A program made the position numbers and the translations under genes. A stretch of 14,677 nt of DNA from an uncultured Ruminococcus sp. (GTDB lineage: Bacteria; Bacillota; Clostridia; Oscillospirales; CAG-272), in contig CACYEW010000090.1 of assembly GCA_902773455.1 (NCBI GenBank), positions 1 to 14,677 of the forward strand. The letters run 5' to 3'. Below, in pieces: positions 7,455 to 14,311 of the stretch (positions are counted from its first letter, which is position 1; every line of letters begins with the position of its first letter). The notes under the pieces were generated by a model. That model saw only the letters and a program-made list of their open reading frames with translations, ran no database searches and had not been told where the DNA came from.

Positions 7455-8756
7455 TCAGTAATTTGCCACGGAAAAGCGGTTTTCGTATTTCCGTTTACGC
7501 CGCTCGAAGATCTCGGACGGGATCTCTGCCGCGGATACTCTCGACATAACGGCGTACCGCAGCGCTTCCGGCAGGTGCGTTATATCGTGGGGAGTATCGG
7601 AGCAGTCTTCGGGGACGTTTTTATCGTAGATCAGAGACGACATATCGCGTATCAGCTCCTTACAGTCTTCGCATACGAAAAGCGAGCCGTCGAGATATTC
7701 TCTTACCGCGCGCCATCCGGCTACGCGGCGGTCGTCGGCTCTGACGAGCGGCGGCAAACCCGCCGTTTTCGTCATGGTCTCGACTCCGGAAATACCGCTG
7801 TCCTGACGTCTGTTCCATAAGTCGGGAGAAGCGGCGATATAATCGACGCAAAATCCCGCGCATATTTCCGCGACGGCTCCTGCCGCGGCGGAAAGAGTCA
7901 GATCGCTGCGGATGAATTCGCGGATCACGGTGAGCCTGCCGTAACGGTCCGCGCATATCAGAAGGAACGCCGTGGCGTCGAATCCGTAGTCGAGACCTCC
8001 GATGATCCTGTAAAACCCGGGCAGTTCAAAATTCTTTATTATATGCTTCCCGTCGCAGAATTCGGGAAAGAACTGACCCGAAAAAACGTCCCATTTACCG
8101 TACAGCCACGCCTGCCGCAAAGCGTCCGGAAGGCTCTGCAGCTGCTTTACGTATTCGGCGTCGTTGTCGAGCAGTACGGTGTTGTCGAAGACCGTCGCCT
8201 GAATGAACGTATAATCGTCCGGGTCCTCCCCTTCCCTGTACGAGCGGTCGATGAAAAGCCTCTTTACCCAGCCGTGACCGATCCCGCCCGGATTGCAGGT
8301 CAGATACATACGTTTCGGATAACGGTTCGTACCTCGCAGACACGCTTTGAGAATGTTGAACTGATATTCGGTGAGCTGCGTCGCCTCGTCGAGAGCGATT
8401 ATATCGAATTCGAGCCCCTGATACTGCAGCGTATCGCCGTCGTCGGAAAGATACCCGAGCTTGAGCGATGAGCCGTTTTCAAACGTGATAAGCTTCTGCG
8501 TTTCCGAATATTTAACGGCGCCGCCGAGCTCGGAGCGGAGCGGGAGTATATGGTTGTATCTCAGCTCGCTGTAAGAACGTCTTACGATGAGGCACTTCAG
8601 TCCCGGGTAATGAAGGCACATAAGAACGAGCTTTCTGCGAAGCGCCCAGCTTTTGCCTCCGCCTCTCGCGCCGCCGTACGCGGTATATTTGGTCCTCGAA
8701 GAAAAAAGCAGCTTTTGTTTATCCGACGGCGTGCCTTTCAGTACGATCTTTTTCAT
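7455..8756 (-). CDS. terL: terminase large subunit (ATPase and nuclease)
   Basis: The product is 433 residues. The ATPase domain has Walker A GGARGGGKS (28-36), Walker B FDIIALDEA (117-125, D123/E124) and coupling motif LTCNPGG (152-158). The RNase H-like nuclease domain has its acidic residues in GGLDYGFD (D256), SPDLW (D312) and PHDITHLPEA (D391). All key residues are present, so the motor looks functional. The ATG at 8756 overlaps the small terminase stop as ATGA, favouring this start; an upstream frame extension into the previous gene is rejected. It packages DNA into the procapsid with the small terminase and portal. Confidence 0.93.
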   Translation of the reverse strand: MKKIVLKGTPSDKQKLLFSSRTKYTAYGGARGGGKSWALRRKLVLMCLHYPGLKCLIVRRSYSELRYNHILPLRSELGGAVKYSETQKLITFENGSSLKLGYLSDDGDTLQYQGLEFDIIALDEATQLTEYQFNILKACLRGTNRYPKRMYLTCNPGGIGHGWVKRLFIDRSYREGEDPDDYTFIQATVFDNTVLLDNDAEYVKQLQSLPDALRQAWLYGKWDVFSGQFFPEFCDGKHIIKNFELPGFYRIIGGLDYGFDATAFLLICADRYGRLTVIREFIRSDLTLSAAAGAVAEICAGFCVDYIAASPDLWNRRQDSGISGVETMTKTAGLPPLVRADDRRVAGWRAVREYLDGSLFVCEDCKELIRDMSSLIYDKNVPEDCSDTPHDITHLPEALRYAVMSRVSAAEIPSEIFERRKRKYENRFSVANY

Positions 8757-9067
8757 TCCGCGTCCTCTTCGTCGTGACCGCTTTCCACGGTGAACGTCTC
8801 CGCTTCTTTTTCGCCGTAACCGAAACGGCATTTCATATAAAGGTTGAGAACGGTCGCCGACAGCTTTTTCGTATCGGCGTTAAGCGCCTCGTCCTCGAAG
8901 AGCGCGTCGATCAGCGCCGCCTCGTCGGGATTTGTGCGAACGAACGCTTCGTATTCCTTCGGCGTGATCTTTGACTGCCTGAAAAATCCCGCCTTGTTTG
9001 CAAGCAGTCCGCTCTTACGGCAGTTCTGCGCGTAATCTTCGGCTTTCGTAAGATACTTGTACTTCAT
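8753..9067 (-). CDS. probable terminase small subunit
   Basis: The product is 104 residues: MKYKYLTKAEDYAQNCRKSGLLANKAGFF..., then ITPKEYEAFVRTNPDEAALIDALFEDEALNADTKK, an all-helical N-terminal HTH-like part, and an acidic C-terminal tail (ESGHDEEDAE). Position immediately before terL with an ATGA overlap makes it the DNA-recognition subunit. The ATG at 9067 has no clear Shine-Dalgarno site. The same frame stays open to a TTG at 9274, but that part covers an operator palindrome and looks non-coding. A different frame with its TGA overlapping this ATG could couple translation. Start confidence is moderate. Confidence 0.65.
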   Translation of the reverse strand: MKYKYLTKAEDYAQNCRKSGLLANKAGFFRQSKITPKEYEAFVRTNPDEAALIDALFEDEALNADTKKLSATVLNLYMKCRFGYGEKEAETFTVESGHDEEDAE

Positions 9068-9117
9068 ATCGAAACGAGGCCGTATTTCAGCTTTACTAGC
9101 AGAGCGTTCAAGCAAAA

Positions 9118-9131
9118 CGAACAAATGTTCG
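9118..9131. promoter_or_regulatory. SOS/LexA-type box, operator 1
   Basis: CGAACAAATGTTCG is a perfect inverted repeat (CGAACA-AA-TGTTCG) and an exact match to the Firmicutes LexA consensus CGAAC-N4-GTTCG. It lies 51 bases upstream of the small terminase start, inside the leader of the leftward transcript. Either host LexA or the adjacent XRE-S24 repressor could bind it. Binding inside a leader would act as a roadblock. Confidence 0.7.
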
Positions 9132-9267
9132 CTATTTTTTTCACACCGCTTTGCAAAAAGCGGCGTTCGCGGTCCGGTTTTGTTGATTTTGTGTTGATCC
9201 GACCTTACCTCCCTGTTGCGTATTATCGGATAAATTTCATTCGGACGTATTTTTTTATCATATATCC

Positions 9268-9296
9268 TTGACAACGAAAGAATAATGTGATATCAT
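9268..9296 (+). promoter_or_regulatory. rightward promoter for repressor operon
   Basis: The -35 TTGACA (9268-9273) and -10 TATCAT (9291-9296) are separated by 17 bases, with an extended -10 TG (TGATATCAT). Transcription would start near 9303 and run into the repressor gene. Operator-like site 2 (9294-9307) covers its -10 and start point, suggesting autoregulation. Confidence 0.75.
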
Positions 9297-9307
9297 ACAA
9301 ATGTTCG
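9294..9307. promoter_or_regulatory. operator-like site 2
   Basis: CATACAAATGTTCG matches operator 1 at 12 of 14 positions and shares an exact 11-base ACAAATGTTCG core with it. It overlaps the -10 and start of the rightward promoter and lies about 15-28 bases into the leftward transcript. A protein bound here could repress both promoters. Confidence 0.6.
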
Positions 9308-9328
9308 TGAAATTCATTCGACGTATAT

Positions 9329-9357
9329 ATTATACCACAAAAATCGCATTTTGTCAA
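9329..9357 (-). promoter_or_regulatory. leftward promoter for virion operon
   Basis: On the minus strand, TTGACA (9352-9357), a 17-base spacer and TATAAT (9329-9334) form a perfect sigma-A consensus with an extended -10 TG (TGGTATAAT). The start point would be near 9322, going left into the virion genes. This is the strongest promoter in the window by consensus, so it is expected to need tight repression. It faces the rightward promoter, with start points about 19 bases apart. Confidence 0.8.
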
Positions 9358-9376
9358 GAGGAAAATTCGAAATTTA

Positions 9377-9390
9377 CGAACATTTTTGAA
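9377..9390. promoter_or_regulatory. operator-like site 3 (weak)
   Basis: CGAACATTTTTGAA matches the inverted operator at 10 of 14 positions and contains one perfect half-site. It lies 20 bases upstream of the leftward -35 and just before the repressor ribosome binding site. With its flank (minus strand AAATGTTCGTAAATT) it mirrors the flank of site 2 (AAATGTTCGTGAAATT), so the pair brackets the leftward promoter as inverted copies. Confidence 0.45.
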
Positions 9391-9404
9391 AATCGGAGTT
9401 TTTT

Positions 9405-10028
9405 ATGGATCCTGTACTGCAAAACATACTCGCGCTGATAGGTACGAAAAACGGCGCTCAGCGCAAATTCACGAACGATCTCGGCTTCTGCCCTTCCACG
9501 GTCGGCGACTGGAAAAGCGGCAAGAGCAAATCCTACACGAAGCACCTGCCTAAGATAGCGGCTTATTTCGGCGTTACTGTCGATTCTCTTCTTGTTTCAA
9601 AGCAGGCGTCTGAAAATATCTACCCTGCCGACAGACGGCACAAAGTACCCGTTCTCGGCACTATACGCGCCGGTTTTCCGATCATTGCGGAAGAACATCT
9701 GCAAGGCTACGATTACGCCGACGTCGCCGATCCCGACGGTTACTTTTATCTGCGCGTGAAAGGCGACAGTATGATCGGCGCCGGTATAACCGACGGTTCG
9801 CTCGTTCTGATCAGGCGGCAGGATTATGCGGAAAACGGTCAGATCGTCGCCTGCATGGTCGAAGGCGATTCAGCCACGCTCAAGCGTTACAGGGTCCAGA
9901 ACGACACGATACTCCTTTTACCCGAAAATCCGTCTTATAAGCCCTTTATACTTTCCGAAAAGGATTTTTCAACGGGCGAAGCGGCGATACTCGGCGTTGC
10001 GATAGAAGTAAAGAAAAAACTCATTTAG
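9405..10028 (+). CDS. XRE-S24 self-cleaving repressor (LexA/CI-like)
   Basis: The product is 207 residues. An N-terminal XRE-type helix-turn-helix covers residues ~5-63 (FTNDLGFCPSTVGDWKSGKS is the recognition region). The C-terminal S24 peptidase domain has a predicted Ala89-Gly90 cleavage site (GTIRAGFP), catalytic Ser122 (KGDSMIGAGI) and Lys160 (DSATLKRY). All residues needed for RecA-stimulated autocleavage are present. GGAG lies 6 bases before the ATG. It is divergent to the virion operon and most likely represses it and itself through the CGAACA sites, with DNA damage as inducer. Oddly, its stop is only 9 bases from a metabolic gene with its own AGGAGG, so it heads a mixed operon. It is not host LexA: the HTH is XRE-type rather than the winged LexA type. 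Confidence 0.88.
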   Translation: MDPVLQNILALIGTKNGAQRKFTNDLGFCPSTVGDWKSGKSKSYTKHLPKIAAYFGVTVDSLLVSKQASENIYPADRRHKVPVLGTIRAGFPIIAEEHLQGYDYADVADPDGYFYLRVKGDSMIGAGITDGSLVLIRRQDYAENGQIVACMVEGDSATLKRYRVQNDTILLLPENPSYKPFILSEKDFSTGEAAILGVAIEVKKKLI

Positions 10029-10037
10029 GAGGCTTTT

Positions 10038-10880
10038 ATGATAAATTCAGATGAAATACGCGGCAAGGTCGCCGTGATCACGGGCGCGGCGGGCGTCTTA
10101 TGCGGCAAATTCAGCCGCGAGCTCTGCAAAAGAGGCGCAAAGGTCGCCCTGCTCGATATCAACGAAGAAAAAGCGAAAGCTCTTGAAAAAGAACTTTTAT
10201 CAGAAGGCGGCGAGGCTTACGCCGTACCGTGCAGCGTTCTCGATAAGGAAAGCCTGAAAAAAGCTCACGAAGCGGTAAAAGCAAAATACGGCGAATGCGA
10301 TATACTGATAAACGGCGCCGGCGGCAACAACCCGAGAGCGACGACAAGCAAGGAATATTTCGAGCCGGGCGATATAGAAGATCCCTCTGTAAAATCGTTT
10401 TTCGATCTTGATCCCGACGGAGTCGGCTTCGTGTTCGATCTCAATTTCAAAGGCGCTTTGCTGACGACGCAGGCGTTCGCCGCCGGCATGATAAACCGCG
10501 GCTGCCGTATAATAAACATTTCGAGCATGAACGCGTTCACGCCGCTGACGAAGATCCCCGCTTATTCGGCGGCAAAGGCGGCGGTATCGAATTTCACGAT
10601 GTGGCTCGCCGTGCATTTTTCAAAGTGCGGCATCCGGGTCAACGCGATCGCCCCCGGATTTTTCATCACCGAGCAGAACAGAACGCTTTTGTTAAAGGAA
10701 GACGGTTCGTACACCGAGCGGAGCGAAAAGATACTCCGCGCAACGCCGGACGGCAGATTCGGCGAACCGGACGAACTGATCGGCACTCTGCTGTATCTGT
10801 GCGACAACGGCGCCTCGGGCTTCGTCAACGGAGTCGTGATACCGGTCGACGGAGGATTTTCCGCTTATTCCGGAGTGTGA
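10038..10880 (+). CDS. uxuB: D-mannonate oxidoreductase-like SDR (YjmF/UxuB type)
   Basis: This is a 280-residue NAD(P)-dependent short-chain dehydrogenase. The nucleotide-binding motif is TGAAGVLCG (15-23), a variant glycine motif typical of YjmF-type D-mannonate oxidoreductases. INGAGGNNPRATT (91-103) follows. The active site is Ser163 (ISSMNAFTPLTKIP), Tyr176 and Lys180 (YSAAK). The end PVDGGFSAYSGV is also characteristic. The family interconverts D-fructuronate and D-mannonate in glucuronate breakdown. No other uxu/uxa genes are nearby. AGGAGG precedes the ATG, and the gene is followed with a 1-base gap by the exporter subunit. The symbol follows the B. subtilis usage for the SDR-type enzyme; substrate identity is inferred from whole-protein resemblance. 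Confidence 0.78.
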   Translation: MINSDEIRGKVAVITGAAGVLCGKFSRELCKRGAKVALLDINEEKAKALEKELLSEGGEAYAVPCSVLDKESLKKAHEAVKAKYGECDILINGAGGNNPRATTSKEYFEPGDIEDPSVKSFFDLDPDGVGFVFDLNFKGALLTTQAFAAGMINRGCRIINISSMNAFTPLTKIPAYSAAKAAVSNFTMWLAVHFSKCGIRVNAIAPGFFITEQNRTLLLKEDGSYTERSEKILRATPDGRFGEPDELIGTLLYLCDNGASGFVNGVVIPVDGGFSAYSGV

Positions 10881-10881
10881 T

Positions 10882-11664
10882 ATGGAAAACGATTTGAGTA
10901 TCCGCGTAATAGATCTCGCGTCGAAAGCCGGCAGACTTCTGCTCGAATCAGGCTCGGACATAACGAGAGTCGAAGACACGATAAGCCATATTTTAGCCGC
11001 TTTCGATATCAGGGATTACGATCTTTATACTCTGACGAACGGCATATTCCTCTCATCGCTCAACAAAAGCAAAGAGGGCAAGAGCGATTATACGAGAATA
11101 AACACCATACCCTCTCAGGCGACGAATTTAGGCAGGATCGACGCGATAAACACGCTCTCCCGCGATATCGCCGACGGCAAATGCACGATAGATGAAGCCG
11201 AGCAAAGGCTTGAAAAGATACAGAACGCCCCGCCGATGAAGCCCATAATACGTCTTCTCGCAACGGCTCTCGCTTCCGGCGCGTTCTGCATCATGTTCGG
11301 CGGTAATCTGATCGACGGTCTCGTATGCGCGGCTATAGGCTTTTTATACTATATCGTTGCGATACGGTTTGAAAAAACGCAGCTCTCGAAGCTGCTCACC
11401 ACCGGTGTTTGCGGCGTGATATTCGCCACGCTTGCGATCCTGTCGTTCCATTTCGGACTTTGTCAGAACCTCGACAAGGTGATAATCGGCGACATAATGC
11501 CGCTTATTCCCGGTCTGTCCACCGTCAACGCTGTGCGCGACATCGCGGCGGGCGACTACCTTTCCGGCGCGGTGCGGATAATCGACGCCCTCGTGATAAC
11601 CGTCGGCATAGCCGTCGGAGTCGGCGTGTCGATCATCGTCTTCACCTCTCTCGGGCTGATATAG
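10882..11664 (+). CDS. ThrE/YjjP-type exporter, large subunit
   Basis: The product is 260 residues. The cytoplasmic N-terminal part has the family motif LLESGSDITRVEDTISHIL (20-38). About five membrane segments follow from residue ~117 (IIRLLATALASGAFCIMF, LIDGLVCAAIGFLYYIV, TGVCGVIFATLAILSFHF, a segment with MPLIPGLSTVNAVRDIAAGD, and the C-terminal IVITVG... region). This corresponds to the N-terminal domain of Corynebacterium ThrE and to E. coli YjjP (~256 residues). The complete transporter needs the second, small subunit encoded next. Known members export threonine/serine (ThrE) or dicarboxylates such as succinate (YjjPB). The cargo here is unknown. Confidence 0.85.
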   Translation: MENDLSIRVIDLASKAGRLLLESGSDITRVEDTISHILAAFDIRDYDLYTLTNGIFLSSLNKSKEGKSDYTRINTIPSQATNLGRIDAINTLSRDIADGKCTIDEAEQRLEKIQNAPPMKPIIRLLATALASGAFCIMFGGNLIDGLVCAAIGFLYYIVAIRFEKTQLSKLLTTGVCGVIFATLAILSFHFGLCQNLDKVIIGDIMPLIPGLSTVNAVRDIAAGDYLSGAVRIIDALVITVGIAVGVGVSIIVFTSLGLI

Positions 11665-11674
11665 GAGGCGGAGT

Positions 11675-12118
11675 ATGGATATTTTGAGCATTCTCGTAAA
11701 CGTCGCCGTCTCGTTTTTAAGTACGTTCGGCTACTGTATAATTTTCAACATCCCGAAAAGACAGCTCGTTTTCTGCGGCCTGCTCGGCATCGTCAGCTGG
11801 ATGATATACTACACGATGACGTATTTTTCGCTCTCCGAAGTTCTCGCCACCTTTGCAGCCACCTGCGCGATAGTTTTACTGTCGCGCGTGCTCTCAAAAC
11901 TCAGGAAATGCCCTGTAACGATATTCATCATACCCGGCATAATCCCGATCATACCCGGAAGCCTGCTTTACTATACCGCGTATAATTTCTTTACCGGCGA
12001 TATGGACGCCTGCGGCAGATACGGATTTCTCACGATAAAGATAATCTTCGCCATAGTCTTCGCCATAATCGTCGTATTTGCGATACCGATGAAAAGAAAA
12101 AAGAAAAGCAAAACGTAA
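11675..12118 (+). CDS. ThrE/YjjB-type exporter, small subunit
   Basis: The product is a 147-residue membrane protein with about four segments (ILVNVAVSFLSTFGYCIIF, LLGIVSWMIYYTM, VLATFAATCAIVLLS and the last IIFAIVFAIIVVFAIPM) and the loop motif FIIPGIIPIIPGSLLYYTAY (104-123 region), matching the second ThrE domain (DUF3815, E. coli YjjB ~157 residues). AGGAGG precedes the ATG, 10 bases after the large subunit stop. It ends in a basic KRKKKSKT tail. A strong terminator follows immediately, so this is the last gene of the repressor-uxuB-exporter operon. Confidence 0.85.
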   Translation: MDILSILVNVAVSFLSTFGYCIIFNIPKRQLVFCGLLGIVSWMIYYTMTYFSLSEVLATFAATCAIVLLSRVLSKLRKCPVTIFIIPGIIPIIPGSLLYYTAYNFFTGDMDACGRYGFLTIKIIFAIVFAIIVVFAIPMKRKKKSKT

Positions 12119-12123
12119 AAAAA

Positions 12124-12161
12124 TCCGTTCAAGTCCCGCAAAGGGATTTGAACGGTTTTTT
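12124..12161. terminator. bidirectional rho-independent terminator
   Basis: A 13-bp stem (CCGTTCAAGTCCC with GGGATTTGAACGG, one G-T pair) with loop GCAAA is followed by TTTTTT on the plus strand and preceded by an A-run that gives a T-run on the minus strand. It separates the convergent exporter operon (plus) and the sigma/anti-sigma operon (minus). Confidence 0.92.
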
Positions 12162-12186
12162 ATTATGAATAACGTATTTTCCGCTT

Positions 12187-13677
12187 TTATTCCGCGGTCA
12201 TTCCGCCGACGGAGGCGTAGATCTCGCCGTTATCTTCACGCGACGTAAGCAGACCGTTTTTGTTGAAACTATACGATACGGAGCCGCCTGCCATGATCGG
12301 CCGGCCCGCATAGCTTATTTCGCATACGTCCCAAACGAGCCCGTCTTCGGTCTTATACAGCTTGGCGCCGAAAGCGGCTTTCTGCGTATACATATGTGTC
12401 GGTCTCAATGACGTGTCGCAAACGAGCAGTACCGCCGACGTCTCTTCTCTGAATTTTTTCACCAGTTTTTCGTTATTTGAGCTGCTGTTCACAGCTGCTT
12501 TATAATAGATCAAACCGGGATCGGGAAAATACATATCATAGTACATATTGATTTCCGGCTGCATAAGCTTGCCGCTGAGGTATATTTTGCCGTTATGAGA
12601 TTCTGCCGAATAGAATTCATATCCTCTGCCGTATGAGTTGATACCGACTATGCTGCAGTCGCGGTCGACAAGCATCACGCGCGTCTCCCATTCTTTGTTC
12701 TGATAAACGATGACGAACCCGGCTTCGGTCATGCCGATGCAGTCGACGTCATATAATTGCGCGTACAGGTTTGTTTCTTTATATTTTCTTGACAGTTCTT
12801 GCCCGGTTTCAAGCGAGAATTCGACGATCATCAACTTGTTTAACGCCTCTCCGTAAACACTGTATTTACCCGGTTCATATTCCACAACGTCTTCATTTAC
12901 CTCATAGCATACGAGATACGCTATGCCGTTTTCGGCATACAGCCCGAGCGCTTCCACACGGTATCCGAATTCATCGTATTTTTCGTGCAGTTCCACGGGT
13001 CCCCATACTGTCTGCCCGTTTTTGTCGTACATCTGAAGCGCAGCGAACCTCTCGGTCCGATAACGGCGCGCATGACTCAGGATCAGTACGTTTTCATTTT
13101 CGAGTTCTATATAGTCGGATATCGGTCCGTATGCGCCGTTGTAATCGATCCTCCATTTTTCCTCGCCGTCCTCAAATTTAGCTAAACACATGTAGCTGTC
13201 CGTATCGGGATCGGTCACGGCGTCATTTTTAATACAACGGTATTTTTCGCTCGCATCAACAACGTTAGAAGCGGCGTAGATCACGTGGTCGGGATTTTTC
13301 ACCTCGTCTCTGCCGATCTCTTTCGGTTCTCCGCCCTGCAGTTCGCATACGTTGATCTTCACTTCGTCAATATTCACCAGATTTCCGTTTTCGTTTACGA
13401 TACCGCGTTCGATTGTCGTTTCGGATACGCTGTTTTTGACGCCCGAGCCTGACGCGACCATATTGTTCTGATCCGCATATTTCGTTTTTGCCACCGCGAT
13501 CATGAATACCGCGAGAGCGAATATCGCCGCCGCCGAAAGCGAATATTTGATTATATTTTTGAATACCGTTTTGCCTTTGCGCTCTTTGAAGTATCTGCCT
13601 GCGTTTTCTTCTTCAGCTTCTCTTTTGTATTCGTCGCTGACGTTGCCGAGCGCGGTCATGATATCTTTCGTTTTCAT
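12187..13677 (-). CDS. single-pass membrane protein, probable anti-sigma factor
   Basis: The product is 496 residues. A short basic/acidic cytoplasmic part (1-40, MKTKDIMTALGNVSDEYKREAEEEN) resembles the N-terminus of anti-sigma partners common in gut Clostridia. One membrane helix (about 42-64, IIKYSLSAAAIFALAVFMIA) follows. The large external domain is beta-rich with aromatic repeats (WRIDYNGAYGPISDYIEL, AALQMYDKNGQTVWGP, GIAYLVCYEVN, GFVIVYQNKEWETRVMLVD), suggestive of a propeller-like sensor. Its ATG overlaps the sigma factor stop as ATGA and has GAGGG 8 bases upstream. Role: likely holds the sigma factor at the membrane until the external domain senses a signal, which is unknown. No protease or zinc motif (such as HxxxC) is seen in the cytoplasmic part. 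Confidence 0.65.
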   Translation of the reverse strand: MKTKDIMTALGNVSDEYKREAEEENAGRYFKERKGKTVFKNIIKYSLSAAAIFALAVFMIAVAKTKYADQNNMVASGSGVKNSVSETTIERGIVNENGNLVNIDEVKINVCELQGGEPKEIGRDEVKNPDHVIYAASNVVDASEKYRCIKNDAVTDPDTDSYMCLAKFEDGEEKWRIDYNGAYGPISDYIELENENVLILSHARRYRTERFAALQMYDKNGQTVWGPVELHEKYDEFGYRVEALGLYAENGIAYLVCYEVNEDVVEYEPGKYSVYGEALNKLMIVEFSLETGQELSRKYKETNLYAQLYDVDCIGMTEAGFVIVYQNKEWETRVMLVDRDCSIVGINSYGRGYEFYSAESHNGKIYLSGKLMQPEINMYYDMYFPDPGLIYYKAAVNSSSNNEKLVKKFREETSAVLLVCDTSLRPTHMYTQKAAFGAKLYKTEDGLVWDVCEISYAGRPIMAGGSVSYSFNKNGLLTSREDNGEIYASVGGMTAE

Positions 13678-14216
13678 ATCTTATACCCTCTTTCCTTAAG
13701 TATCTGCGCGAGTTTCTTACGTGAGCGCATAAGGCTCGCGGAAACCGCGTTTTTGCTTTGCCCCGTCATTTTCGCTATTGCCGGTATATCGTCCGCGTAG
13801 TAATACCGGCGCATGAAGATGAACCGCGCGCCGTCCTGAAGTTCGGACAGAAAGCCGTTGAGCACGTCTGACAGGCCGCTTGTATCGTCTGTCGTGTCCG
13901 CGACGACATCCGCAAGCTCGCCGTCTATCGATACGGTACGCGCGCGGCGTTTTTCAGCCGTGTTGTAACGGTACCTCTGAAGCGATATGCGGCGCACCGT
14001 CTCGCAAAGATATGCGAACAGACTGTTCGGTCTTTCCGGCGGTATCTTGTTCCACGCGGACAGATAAGCGTCGTTGACGCATTCTTCCGCGTCGCGCCTG
14101 TCGCCGGTTATGCCGAACGATACGCGTCTCAGCTTCGCGCCGTACGACGCGTCGGTTTCTTTTAGCGCCGTTTCGTCCCGGTCAAAGAACAGGCCTATTA
14201 TTTCATTATCCTGCAT
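13674..14216 (-). CDS. ECF-like sigma-70 family factor
   Basis: The product is 180 residues. Region 2 covers about 10-80: LFFDRDETALKETDASYGAKLRRVSFGITGDRRDAEECVNDAYLSAWNKIPPERPNSLFAYL, with the family's AEECVNDAYLSAWN and IPPERP motifs. Region 4 covers about 125-175 (FIFMRRYYYADDIPAIAKMTGQSKNAVSASLMRSRKKLAQIL), a promoter -35 binding HTH. GAAAGGAGAGACGTA lies just before the ATG at 14216 and this start fits the family. A second in-frame ATG at 14276, also with GAAAGGAGTG, would add 20 residues. The still longer open frame to 14537 runs into the G-rich repeat and is rejected. It probably controls its own operon. Confidence 0.87.
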   Translation of the reverse strand: MQDNEIIGLFFDRDETALKETDASYGAKLRRVSFGITGDRRDAEECVNDAYLSAWNKIPPERPNSLFAYLCETVRRISLQRYRYNTAEKRRARTVSIDGELADVVADTTDDTSGLSDVLNGFLSELQDGARFIFMRRYYYADDIPAIAKMTGQSKNAVSASLMRSRKKLAQILKERGYKI

Positions 14217-14311
14217 TACGTCTCTCCTTTCTGCCGTTTTTTCCGTGAAAGCTCTGAATGCTTCACTGTACTGCATGATTTCACTCCTTTCTTTTGCCTT
14301 CACTGTATAAG

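Larger units (their letters stand above)
9068..9404. promoter_or_regulatory. bidirectional control region between virion operon and repressor
   Basis: This 337-base gap contains two facing promoters, three CGAACA-type operator-like sites, a direct repeat (TTTCATTCGGACGTAT at 9235-9250 and ATTCATTCGACGTAT at 9312-9326), a perfect 7-bp stem (CCGCTTT-GCAA-AAAGCGG, 9146-9163) and an orphan Shine-Dalgarno-like AGGGAGGTAAGG (minus, 9203-9214). The leftward transcript has a leader of about 255 bases before the small terminase. The arrangement is that of a phage immunity switch. Confidence 0.75.

Noticed and set aside
8757..8831. Upstream extension of the large terminase
   Set aside because: It overlaps the small terminase gene; the ATGA junction at 8756 is the typical phage start and the extension is a low-complexity Arg-rich shadow.
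9146..9163. CCGCTTT-GCAA-AAAGCGG stem as a terminator
   Set aside because: No T-run follows on either strand; on the minus strand the stem is followed by an A-run.
9068..9274. Long TTG-start version of the small terminase
   Set aside because: The extension would cover the LexA-type box and hairpin, starts at TTG with only a weak AAGG-like context, and has no domain character.
9235..9326. Direct repeats as prophage attachment sites
   Set aside because: They enclose only a promoter region, lie inside the control region rather than at the ends of the cassette, and no integrase is present.
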